From an uncultured Ruminococcus sp. (GTDB lineage Bacteria; Bacillota; Clostridia; Oscillospirales; Ruminococcaceae), in NCBI GenBank assembly GCA_910576995.1, contig CAJTLC010000015.1, positions 1 to 64,000 of the forward strand: a stretch of DNA of 64,000 bases. Direction: 5' to 3'. This document shows, in pieces, positions 9,126-16,747 of the stretch. Each line of letters starts with the position of its first letter. Position 1 is the first letter of the stretch. The position numbers were made by a program, and so were the translations under genes. The notes under the pieces were generated by a model. The model did not search any database, was not told the DNA's origin, and saw only the letters and a program-made list of their open reading frames with translations.

Positions 9126-10234
9126 GATTTATTTTTAGGACGAAGCATGAATCCGACTGCGACCATGAGCAAACCAAAAAACGCAAGCAGCGGAACAGGC
9201 CACCATAACTGTCCTGTTTGGGGAAGTTTTTCCTGAGGAGTAGTTGTTGTATCCACATTCTGCGAAACTGTAGTCGGAGTATCTTTTACCGTAGTAACGG
9301 TTGAACCTCCCGATTTGATTGAAGTTGAAACGACATCGCTTTCATTGATAACAGGCCCTGTTCCCGATGCAGTTGTGGCAGTTTCGGAGGAAATATCGGC
9401 AGTAGTTACAGTCGCAGCCGTAGTTGTAGGCTGATCTTCTGCGGGCTTTTGATCTGATAAAGTATTTACGATGACATATTGCGATTCATTCGAGCGGTAA
9501 ACTACCTTGAATCCGTCCGGAACATCGCGTTCCACAACGTCCCAGATGTAAAAATCGTCCGTATCCCATTCGTAAGACCAATTATTATCATCGCCAAGTT
9601 CGACTGTTTCATATAATTCGCCGTCGCAGTAAATATCGGCGATAATATGATCGGGAATGCGCTTTCCACCGTTCGTCCATACTTTTTTAACCGAATAATG
9701 CCAATCTTCGCCTGCTGCAACGAGGTATGCGGAATATTTAGGCTTAACGATTACTTCGGAATCGCTCGACGGCGTAATCTCTGCAATAAATGAAGCCGGC
9801 ACATAAGTTTTTACGCCCAATTTGATCGATTGACCAACAAAAAGATACAAGCCATTATTAAGATCATCAAAAAGCAGTTCTCCGTTTTCATCGGATTCCC
9901 CAGATTTCAGCGGTTTAATTTTATTAACTCTTACATAAGTTTCAAGAGTACGCGCAATATTTGTCAATTCAGCAGAAGATTCAGCATTGAATTCAACGGG
10001 AAGTTCAGCAAAAACTCCCGTAAGCGCTCTTTCACCGCTGCCATCCGAATCCCCTATTCTGTAAATCTCCCAATAATTAGCCGATTGCAGCGTATCATCG
10101 GGCGTCTGGCAGACAAGTCTGAAAGCCTTTAAATCATCAGCAAACGCATTGGCAAACACGCCGCATACCGCCCATAAAAAAATTCCTATAACTGCAATAA
10201 CCGAGCATATTTTACGGCTGATTTTAATATTCAT
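9122..10234 (-). CDS. LPQTG-anchored pilin-like surface protein
   Basis: About 370 residues. The start chosen is ATG 10234, preceded by AAGGGGTGA; an upstream in-frame ATG lacks a site. It has a signal peptide ending ...VFANAFAD, then a beta-rich N-terminal domain (about residues 35-165) of the streptococcal pilin/SpaA type. A Cna_B domain follows (about 170-265, with VKKVW...WSYEW), then a 70-residue Thr/Ser linker and a sorting signal: LPQTG, hydrophobic WWPVPLLAFFGLLMVAVGFML, and a basic RPKNK tail. This is the canonical substrate layout for a sortase that links proteins to peptidoglycan or polymerises pili. The TAG stop is supplied by the end of repeat element B, but unlike the adhesin the sorting signal is intact. 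No sortase is in the window. Confidence 0.88.
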   Translation of the reverse strand: MNIKISRKICSVIAVIGIFLWAVCGVFANAFADDLKAFRLVCQTPDDTLQSANYWEIYRIGDSDGSGERALTGVFAELPVEFNAESSAELTNIARTLETYVRVNKIKPLKSGESDENGELLFDDLNNGLYLFVGQSIKLGVKTYVPASFIAEITPSSDSEVIVKPKYSAYLVAAGEDWHYSVKKVWTNGGKRIPDHIIADIYCDGELYETVELGDDNNWSYEWDTDDFYIWDVVERDVPDGFKVVYRSNESQYVIVNTLSDQKPAEDQPTTTAATVTTADISSETATTASGTGPVINESDVVSTSIKSGGSTVTTVKDTPTTVSQNVDTTTTPQEKLPQTGQLWWPVPLLAFFGLLMVAVGFMLRPKNKS

Positions 10235-10373
10235 AGTGTCACCCCTTCTAATATTATTCAAGCACGCCAAAATCTACAAACATATTATATCATAATTTGA
10301 TTATATTGTCAAGATGATTGCATATTTTTATATTTTTAACAATAATGTTTAATGTGATATTGCTATATGTCTA

Positions 10374-10402
10374 TTGACAATTCTCAATAAATATCGTATA
10401 AT
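10374..10402 (+). promoter_or_regulatory. Promoter of pspA
   Basis: TTGACA at 10374-10379 and TATAAT at 10397-10402, spacing 17. Transcription should start near 10409, so the whole of element C (10465-10627) would lie in the pspA leader. Confidence 0.85.
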
Positions 10403-10464
10403 GTAATTAGGCAAATGCGCGGGCATTGCCGATTTGTACCGGGAACTTGTTTTCCTAAGTTCTT

Positions 10465-10627
10465 AGAGTCTGTTTAAAATCTTTATTATGCACGTCTTTT
10501 CGGCAAATTTTGCCGATGACTGCGTTAAAAATCCTTGCCATACGACAGTATGCCTGCGGATTTTTGCCTTGTCCTCGTCAAAATTATGCTCGAAAATCCG
10601 CACACAAAAGGATATTAAACAGACTCT
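10465..10627. repeat. Palindromic hairpin element C in the pspA leader
   Basis: 163 bp with outer arms AGAGTCTGTTTAAAATCTTT and, inverted, AGGATATTAAACAGACTCT. The core (CGTCTTTTCGGCAAATTTTG ... TTATGCTCGAAAATCCGCAC) is nearly identical to the inverse of the element at 48680. It ends 45 bases before the pspA ATG. Confidence 0.9.
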
Positions 10628-10672
10628 GAAATAATTTGTAAAGCACAAACTGTTAAACAGGAGGGTTAAAAA

Positions 10673-11365
10673 ATGGGCGTATTCAGCAGAATCAGCGACA
10701 TACTCAAATCTAATATCAACGATCTTCTTGATAAGGCGGAAGATCCGGAGAAGATGGTCAAGCAGATCATAATCGATATGCAGAAAGAACTTACTAAGGC
10801 TACCCAGAATTACGGAAGAGCCAAGGCAAGCGAACGTCTTGCACAGAAGAAATACGAGGACGCAGTTAAGGTTTCAGCGGATTGGGAAGGCAAGGCTAAA
10901 GCCGCTATTTCTCAGGGCAATGAAGAACTCGCAAAAGAGGCTCTCCGCAGAAAGGTCAAGGCGGACGAGGACGTTGCAAGCTACAAGGAAATGTACGAGT
11001 CGATCTCTGCTCAGACTGAAGCTATCGGCGATCAGGTAGAAGTTCTGAAAGCCAAGCTTGACGAAGCTAAATCCCGACAGGCTATGCTTATTGCGCGTTC
11101 AAAAATGGCTGAAACCAGAAGTGCGATCGCAAGATCTCAAGGAAATTTTGACGGAAGCAGCGCAGTAGAAAAATTCAACCGCATGGAAGAAAAGGTACAG
11201 CGCAAAGAAGCTGAAGCCGACGCTTTTTCCGAGATCGCAGGTTCGGCTGACGACGATCTGACGGAATCTTTTGAGGAAATTGAAAGCAACGCCAAAGTTG
11301 ACGCTGAATTCGCAAGACTTATGGCTGAAATGAACGGCGGCGCATCCGACGTTTCCGCTGAATAA
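10673..11365 (+). CDS. pspA: PspA/IM30 family membrane-stress protein
   Basis: 230 residues, matching the usual PspA length. It begins MGVFSRISDILKSNINDLLDKAEDPEKM, the amphipathic N-terminal helix and DPEK motif of the family, followed by long alpha-helical coiled coils with QAM..RSK and RM..K..R..AEADA segments. PspA proteins are ESCRT-III-related; they bind inner-leaflet membrane and form rods or rings that preserve membrane integrity under envelope stress. The start has a good GGAGG site. A 56-residue membrane protein follows 14 bases later, probably a membrane partner. The mRNA leader contains palindromic element C, which is odd for a stress gene. Confidence 0.92.
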   Translation: MGVFSRISDILKSNINDLLDKAEDPEKMVKQIIIDMQKELTKATQNYGRAKASERLAQKKYEDAVKVSADWEGKAKAAISQGNEELAKEALRRKVKADEDVASYKEMYESISAQTEAIGDQVEVLKAKLDEAKSRQAMLIARSKMAETRSAIARSQGNFDGSSAVEKFNRMEEKVQRKEAEADAFSEIAGSADDDLTESFEEIESNAKVDAEFARLMAEMNGGASDVSAE

Positions 11366-11379
11366 GCAGGTGATAATTT

Positions 11380-11550
11380 ATGAGTGAAAAGAAAATAGTA
11401 CCTAATCCGAAGAAAATTCTCTCAATGTCTCTCCCTATTGTGGGCGCGATATTTATTGTAGTTGCGGCTATTCTGTACATTCTCTACAAAGGCTGGAGCA
11501 ACAAGGCATATTTCGAACGCTGGAAGGATTACGAGGACTGTGGAGTTTAG
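11380..11550 (+). CDS. Small single-pass membrane protein downstream of pspA
   Basis: A 56-residue protein with a charged N-terminus (MSEKKIVPNPKK), one membrane helix (about residues 17-39, LPIVGAIFIVVAAILYILYK) and a short acidic/aromatic tail. The ATG at 11380 follows a GCAGGTGA site 14 bases after pspA, and a terminator follows. Position suggests a membrane anchor or sensor for PspA; no family recognised. Confidence 0.8.
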   Translation: MSEKKIVPNPKKILSMSLPIVGAIFIVVAAILYILYKGWSNKAYFERWKDYEDCGV

Positions 11551-11563
11551 AGCGTGTTCACAT

Positions 11564-11605
11564 AAAAAACTGCTGTAAGAAATTCGTCTTACAGCAGTTT
11601 TTTTT
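11564..11605. terminator. Bidirectional terminator between pspA operon and ROK gene
   Basis: AAAAAACTGCTGTAAG ... CTTACAGCAGTTTTTTTT stem, with A-run and T-run on both sides. It can end both the forward pspA operon and the reverse ROK gene. Confidence 0.9.
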
Positions 11606-11627
11606 AACCTGTTTTTTCGGGAAATAA

Positions 11628-12854
11628 TCAGTGCATACCGCCCTTTGTATAGAAATTATTCTGAATAATAAGAGCGCAGCCGCCAAGGAAATTATTCTTG
11701 CCGTCCAGCTTGCTAAGTACAACTCTGTCGGCGATTTCCTCGCTAACAAGGTGTATCATCTCGCGCTTTACATAGTCGAACTGCTTTTCATTGAGTTTGA
11801 AGTTGTGCAGCACTATCTTCTTCGCAAAATGGCTGATTGCAATATTATTGATAAGTACGGTGTATTTAGCGATTATATCGTCCACCAGATTCTTGACCGG
11901 TTCTTCTCCGCGCATCAGCGCCATAAATACGTTGTCGATATTGATCTTGTTCTTATCGCCTTCGGTAATATCGTACAAAATAGGAGTCTTGTCCTTTGAA
12001 TATATCTCGCATACAGCCGAATGCAGTGCAACTCTTGAAAGCTCAGCCTTAACCGAGCCGTTGGGATATCCCTCATAAGCTCTGCCGTTGGGACATACGA
12101 TGAATTTCTCGATCATAGACGTGTAGGAAATATAATCGCTGGAAAGTTCGTTTTTATTGACGATCGCAAGATTGACCTGATTGCCGTTGTGCAGGAACGC
12201 CATATTCGTCTGATATCCTGCTTTGGTGCGGAAATCATTGCTTGCAAGCGCCATAAGTCCCACAGCGTTTCCGCAGTGGATATCGATATCAAGACCGCTT
12301 GAAAGCTTTTCGATAAAGCCCGTGAAATCAAGTTCTCCGTCTTTAAAGAATATCTTTAGTTTGCCCCACATCGAGGGAACGATGCCTACGCCTAAACCGA
12401 GGATCTTGTCTTTCGTAAGAGCGCTGTTCTCGATCATTGTATTGCACGACTTAATTATATAATTTATGATATCTTTGCTGGTAGTTCTCTCGTCGATGAT
12501 CATGCTCGACTTGTCGAGAATTTCCGAATTCAGGTTAGTAAGACCAATACTTACTTCCTTTTCATCAACTGTTGCGCCAAGTGCGAAACGGCTGTTTATA
12601 TTAATATCGATAAGTATCTTTCTTCTGCCCTTCTGAAGCTTTTCGGCATTGACCGGCGCCTCTCCGATCTCGACCAGCACGCCCTCTTCGATCATTTCAT
12701 TTGTTATGATCGTAACGGCTGCTCTTGTTATTTCAAGGGCGCTCGCCACGTCAACTCTTGAAATAGGGCCGTATTCCCTGATTATTCTTAAGATCTGCAT
12801 TCTGTTGCGTCTTTTCAGATCCAATTTACTTATTCCTCTTTTTTCCATTTGCAT
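11628..12854 (-). CDS. ROK-family transcriptional regulator (NagC/XylR-like)
   Basis: About 408 residues. I chose ATG 12854 because AAGGA lies 9 bases upstream. Residues of about 10-75 form a winged helix-turn-helix (RIIREYGPISRVDVASALEITRA), typical of ROK repressors. The rest is a ROK sugar-kinase-like domain, but its signatures are degraded. The zinc motif usually CxCGxxGC reads CPNGRAYEGYPNG, and the sugar-contact N-D motif is replaced by HCGNAVGLM. It may therefore sense a different ligand or none. ROK repressors usually control sugar uptake or use, but no sugar operon is adjacent. Its leader holds element D. Confidence 0.85.
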   Translation of the reverse strand: MQMEKRGISKLDLKRRNRMQILRIIREYGPISRVDVASALEITRAAVTIITNEMIEEGVLVEIGEAPVNAEKLQKGRRKILIDININSRFALGATVDEKEVSIGLTNLNSEILDKSSMIIDERTTSKDIINYIIKSCNTMIENSALTKDKILGLGVGIVPSMWGKLKIFFKDGELDFTGFIEKLSSGLDIDIHCGNAVGLMALASNDFRTKAGYQTNMAFLHNGNQVNLAIVNKNELSSDYISYTSMIEKFIVCPNGRAYEGYPNGSVKAELSRVALHSAVCEIYSKDKTPILYDITEGDKNKINIDNVFMALMRGEEPVKNLVDDIIAKYTVLINNIAISHFAKKIVLHNFKLNEKQFDYVKREMIHLVSEEIADRVVLSKLDGKNNFLGGCALIIQNNFYTKGGMH

Positions 12855-12902
12855 AAACTCCATTCCTTTTTAATTACTTTGCCTAAGAACACGGGTTCTA
12901 AC

Positions 12903-13064
12903 AGACCTGTTCGCAAACCTCCGAACGCCGTCCGACTTGTCTTTTTTGCGTCATGCTTTGTCAATTCTCCTTGAAATACATACAGTATTCCTACAGAAAA
13001 TTGACTTTGCCTGTCACAAAAAATCCTGCGTCATTCGGCGCTTCTACAGTTTTCGAACAGGTCT
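12903..13064. repeat. Palindromic hairpin element D
   Basis: About 162 bp with arms AGACCTGTTCGCAAAC and, inverted, AGTTTTCGAACAGGTCT. The centre CAGTATTCCTACAG resembles the family core. It lies just upstream of the ROK gene. A weak promoter-like pair upstream was not convincing enough to list. Confidence 0.75.
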
Positions 13065-13112
13065 AAATAAAAGGAGCAATCCAATTGGCGGTAACCTATG
13101 GCATTCCCTATT

Positions 13113-13164
13113 AGAGCCTGTTCAGTATTCAACGGCAAAAATGAAAAAGATACTGACAGGCTCT
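13113..13164. repeat. Short palindrome E
   Basis: A 52-bp hairpin, AGAGCCTGTTCAGTAT ... GATACTGACAGGCTCT. It has the same outer arms as element G (16559) but lacks the core, and looks like an internally deleted copy. Confidence 0.8.
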
Positions 13165-13237
13165 TAGAGTGTGCGGACACTCCAGAACTTGTTTTCATAA
13201 ATTAACGCAGAGAAGCCGAGTTTGCCACATACCGATA

Positions 13238-13337
13238 TATAACCGCCCTGCTTGAAATCAAAACAAATTGTTGATAAAAATTTCTCATAGCATTTTATCC
13301 AGCTTCTTATGTTCCAATTTCAAGCAGGGTGACTATA
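13238..13337. repeat. Palindromic element F (second family)
   Basis: About 100 bp with ends ACCGCCCTGCTTGAAAT and, inverted, ATTTCAAGCAGGGTGACTAT. Its left arm matches the inverted right arm of element I (22606-22765) over about 45 bases, including GAAATCAAAACAA and TGATAAAAATT. Confidence 0.75.
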
Positions 13338-13417
13338 CATTTCAGAAACTATGTACAAAAACGTCAGTTTCAAAACCGGTATATATACCCGCAGCCTTTG
13401 CAATAGCTGCAAGCATA

Positions 13418-13490
13418 AGAATCTGTCTGCAAAAACAAACGCAACTGTTCGTCAGGATCATACTTAATGCTCCCTATATAGACAGATTCT
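13418..13490. repeat. Short inverted repeat, element remnant
   Basis: AGAATCTGTCT at left and AGACAGATTCT at right enclose about 50 bp. With D, E and F it makes the 12.86-13.59 kb gap a cluster of hairpins without genes. Confidence 0.5.
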
Positions 13491-13586
13491 CAGATCACCC
13501 AAAATAACATATTAATTATAACACAAATACATTAAAAAATAAACCCTTTCAAGTAAAAATTCTAAAAATCAGCGTTATAAACAAAT

Positions 13587-14516
13587 CTAACAAAATATTT
13601 TTGTTAAATATTCCGTAAATTTTACGATGAGCGGAAGAGTAAGTACCGAAAGTAAAGTTCCGGCAGTAAAAATTTCCGATGAGTATAAATAATTTTTTCC
13701 GCACCGCAGGCATTGCAGCGTACACATCGCCGCAGGAGGTGCAGAAGCCGCCACAAGTATGGTAAGCTTGACTTTCATGCTTACGGGAATAAAGAGAAAC
13801 GCAAGAGATAATATTACCGGAAGTATAATCAATCTTATCAAACACGTTCGGTATACTCCGCCCTTTTTCAGCATTCCAAACAGATTGGTTTCAGCCATAC
13901 TCACTCCCGATACGACCATAGCAAGCGGCGTATTCAGATCAGATATATAATTAAGCGCGTCGGCAGGAAGCTGCGGAAGCCTGATCTGACAAAAAAAGGC
14001 AGCCAGCCCAAAAACTATTGCTATCACCGTAGGCGAATAGAATACCTTGGCTATTTTTTTCATATCGCGCTCCCCTGTGAGGAGGATAATTCCATGAGTC
14101 CACGCCACAAGGTTGAACACGGTAAGAAACGCCGTGAGATAAAACACACCTTCCATACCGAACAGAGCTTTTGCAAGCGGTATACCCATAAATCCGCAGT
14201 TTGAATAGATCGCTGAAAAACGTTCTATTTCAGTTTCACGGTTTTCTTTTTTTCTGATAAACAGATATGACGCGGCGATCATGATAAGGAATACCGCTGC
14301 CGAGATCGCAAACGCCATTAAAAGATTCCGCACCAGTTCTCCGCGCAGTTCCGTCTGATACGACATGAATATCACAACAGGATTAACTATCTGCAATACG
14401 AATTTTGATAAGCCCTTATTTGTTTCGGAACTTATTATGCCTGTTTTTCGGCAGATCGCGCCGACCAGCATAAGAATGAGCATTATGACTGTCTGCCGCA
14501 AAATTATCAGTGACAC
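13587..14516 (-). CDS. Auxin efflux carrier (AEC) family transporter
   Basis: 309 residues with about ten hydrophobic helices in two five-helix halves, the layout of AEC/bile-acid-type carriers. Conserved features visible are FVLQIVNPVVIF in the first half, SNCGFMGIPL in the middle and NTPLAMVVSGVSMAE in the second. AEC proteins export or take up small organic anions such as malate; the substrate here cannot be read. The start is GTG, preceded by AAGGAAG. It lies 12 bases after the zinc-ribbon membrane gene and is probably co-transcribed with it. Confidence 0.88.
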   Translation of the reverse strand: MSLIILRQTVIMLILMLVGAICRKTGIISSETNKGLSKFVLQIVNPVVIFMSYQTELRGELVRNLLMAFAISAAVFLIMIAASYLFIRKKENRETEIERFSAIYSNCGFMGIPLAKALFGMEGVFYLTAFLTVFNLVAWTHGIILLTGERDMKKIAKVFYSPTVIAIVFGLAAFFCQIRLPQLPADALNYISDLNTPLAMVVSGVSMAETNLFGMLKKGGVYRTCLIRLIILPVILSLAFLFIPVSMKVKLTILVAASAPPAAMCTLQCLRCGKNYLYSSEIFTAGTLLSVLTLPLIVKFTEYLTKIFC

Positions 14517-14528
14517 GCAAACACTTCC

Positions 14529-15236
14529 TTAGGAAATATTGACGGCTTCAGTTATATAATATGCATTATCGCTGAATTTCGGACAGAATTTCCAGCCATC
14601 GTTTTTGAGTTTTACTACCGTAAGCCAGCAATTGGGAGTTTCCTCGCCGCCCTTGGTCTTGAATTCGAACTCCACCTCGACGCGATAAGCCTTTTTAACG
14701 TCAGCTCCATATTCGTCGGCGTAGAACGTTTCGACCTCTTCGAGATTGCTTCCGCTTAATTTTTCCTTGGCAACAATATCGTATTTAGCACGCTTGAATC
14801 CCGATTCGTCAAGCTTGGAATCAATTTTTTTATCGTTCTGTTTCAGGTAATCCTTCCATGTCAGATTGCTGTTTTTGACTTCCACACGTTTTTCCGCAAG
14901 AGCGTCCTCTGTATATACGGCTTCGAGGATAAGTTCTGTATCCGCCTTATTTACGCCCTTTATCACGTCTTTAACAGGCTTTTTATATGCGTTCGCGGAG
15001 GAAAATATCATGACTGCCAATAAAAATATCAGCAGTATCACAGCAGCGACCGCCGCCAATATTCCGTATTTCTTCAGCTTATCTTTAGTGATGCCGTCAG
15101 CCTTTATCGGCTTTTTTCCGTCAAAAATAACTTCCGTCTCAACGCTTTCCTTTTCAGGATTCTCCTTGAGAAAATCCTTGCAGGTACATCTGCTTTTTTT
15201 ATCAAGTTTTTTCCCGCAATATTTACAGTACTCCAT
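14529..15236 (-). CDS. Zinc-ribbon membrane protein with extracellular domain
   Basis: 235 residues. The N-terminus carries CKYCGKKL...CTC, a short zinc ribbon. A single membrane helix lies at about residues 53-77 (ILAAVAAVILLIFLLAVMIF). The C-terminal ~150 residues look like a secreted cystatin/NTF2-type fold, with ending strands such as CWLTVVKLKNDGWKFCP. A GGAGG site precedes ATG 15236. Such zinc-ribbon/single-helix proteins are common in Clostridia, with unknown roles in envelope sensing or assembly. It is first in an operon with the AEC transporter. Confidence 0.78.
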   Translation of the reverse strand: MEYCKYCGKKLDKKSRCTCKDFLKENPEKESVETEVIFDGKKPIKADGITKDKLKKYGILAAVAAVILLIFLLAVMIFSSANAYKKPVKDVIKGVNKADTELILEAVYTEDALAEKRVEVKNSNLTWKDYLKQNDKKIDSKLDESGFKRAKYDIVAKEKLSGSNLEEVETFYADEYGADVKKAYRVEVEFEFKTKGGEETPNCWLTVVKLKNDGWKFCPKFSDNAYYITEAVNIS

Positions 15237-15456
15237 TTAAATTCCTCCAAATCCATTATCAGAGCCGTTCAAAACCCACTCCAATGTAAATTTTAGCACA
15301 ATTTGTAAATAAAGTCAATAGTATTCTCACGTAATCCACGCAAATCAATTTACATATCATAATTTTAATATAAACTTCATTATTCTGATATTAAAACAAA
15401 AGTCGTCATGCTATAATAATGTCAATAAATTCATGTATTCAGGAGGAATAACTATC

Positions 15457-16488
15457 ATGAAAGAATTTACCGGTTACAAAAAAGGCATAAATTTAGGCGG
15501 CTGGCTCTCCCAGCCTGCCTGCGGAAATTTTACAAAAGAGCATCTCGACAACTTTGTAACAGAATCCGATATCGCCTATATTTCGTCGTTGGGACTCGAT
15601 CATGTAAGACTTCCCATCGACTATGAAGTAATTCAAAAAGACGACGGAAGACTTATTGAAAGCGGATTCAGCCGCATTGAAAAATGCATTCAATGGTGTG
15701 TAAAACATGGACTGAGAATCGTTCTCGACCTCCATAAGGCCTGCGGATACGTTTTTGACGACGAATCAAACAGCGATCTTTTCCATGATCAAAAGCTTCA
15801 GACGATATTCATTGAATTGTGGAAAGAAATGACGCGAAGATTCGGCAAATATTCAGATATTGCCGCATTTGAGCTGCTGAACGAGATCACCGATAAAAAT
15901 ACCGCTGAAGCATGGAACGCGATCGCAGCCGAAACTATCGCCGCAATACGCGCGATAAATACGGATATAAGGATAATTATCGGCGGCTACGAAAATTCGA
16001 GCATAGAGGGGCTTTCCGCGCTTGAAAAACCTGCCGACGAAAATATCGTGTTTACATTCCACTGCTATAATCCGCTTATTTTCACTCATCAGTCGGCTTA
16101 CTGGGTTAAAAATATGCCTGCCGATTTTAAGCTGAAATATCCCGCCGCACCCTCGGAATACCGCGAAATTTCCCATAAATATTTCGGCGATATTTACGAC
16201 CGCGAATTGAATTACAACAACGAAGTTTTCGATCAGGGATATTTTGAGGAATTGTTTTCACCCGCCCTTAAAATCAGCGAAAAGTACAACGTTCCGCTAT
16301 ATTGCGGCGAATATGGAGTTATTGATCTTGCCGATACGGAAAGCGCTGTAAAATGGTTTTGCGATATTCAGAATGCTCTGAAAAAATTCGGTATAGTTCA
16401 TGCCGCATGGACTTACAAAAACAAAGATTTCGGCTTGACTGACGAACATTACTCGGATATATTCCAAGAAATAATAAATAACTCTTAA
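15457..16488 (+). CDS. Glycoside hydrolase family 5, cytoplasmic
   Basis: 343 residues, one (beta/alpha)8 catalytic domain. The GH5 acid/base is Glu143 in LLNEITD and the nucleophile Glu285 in YCGEYGV. The family Arg is in HVRLPIDYE, and catalytic-cleft histidines sit in LDLHKACG and FTFHCYNP. There is no signal peptide, linker, carbohydrate-binding module or dockerin, so it is probably intracellular. It would cleave imported beta-glucan or mannan oligosaccharides rather than polymer. I chose ATG 15457 (AGGAGG eight bases upstream) over the longer reading. It is monocistronic between a reverse operon and SulP. Confidence 0.88.
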   Translation: MKEFTGYKKGINLGGWLSQPACGNFTKEHLDNFVTESDIAYISSLGLDHVRLPIDYEVIQKDDGRLIESGFSRIEKCIQWCVKHGLRIVLDLHKACGYVFDDESNSDLFHDQKLQTIFIELWKEMTRRFGKYSDIAAFELLNEITDKNTAEAWNAIAAETIAAIRAINTDIRIIIGGYENSSIEGLSALEKPADENIVFTFHCYNPLIFTHQSAYWVKNMPADFKLKYPAAPSEYREISHKYFGDIYDRELNYNNEVFDQGYFEELFSPALKISEKYNVPLYCGEYGVIDLADTESAVKWFCDIQNALKKFGIVHAAWTYKNKDFGLTDEHYSDIFQEIINNS

Positions 16489-16525
16489 GAAAACAGTTTA
16501 ATTTACACAAATATACAAAATTCTA

Positions 16526-16554
16526 TTGCTATTTTCTTCATGCAGTGATATAAT
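16526..16554 (+). promoter_or_regulatory. Promoter of the SulP transporter gene
   Basis: TTGCTA (16526-16531), 17-base spacer, TATAAT (16549-16554). The expected start site near 16561 is at the first bases of element G, so the transcript would begin with that hairpin. Confidence 0.75.
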
Positions 16555-16558
16555 TTTA

Positions 16559-16719
16559 AGAGCCTGTTCAGTATCTTTTTATGTACAGATTTTCGAGAAG
16601 ATTTTTGCCTGACAAGGAAAAAAGGTGCAGGAATGCTGACGCATTCCAAGACTTTTTGACGAAGTTCAGGCGAAAAATCTACCAAAAAGACGTGCGTAAA
16701 AAGATACTGAACAGGCTCT
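16559..16719. repeat. Palindromic hairpin element G forming the SulP leader
   Basis: 161 bp. Outer arms AGAGCCTGTTCAGTATCTTT and, inverted, AAAGATACTGAACAGGCTCT match perfectly over about 23 bases. Pairing continues with mismatches through GATTTTTGCCTGA / TCAGGCGAAAAATC towards a central GGAATGCTGACGCATTCC. It ends about 16 bases before the SulP ribosome site. Confidence 0.92.
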
Positions 16720-16747
16720 AAAGCAATAATATCGCAGGAGGAAAAAA

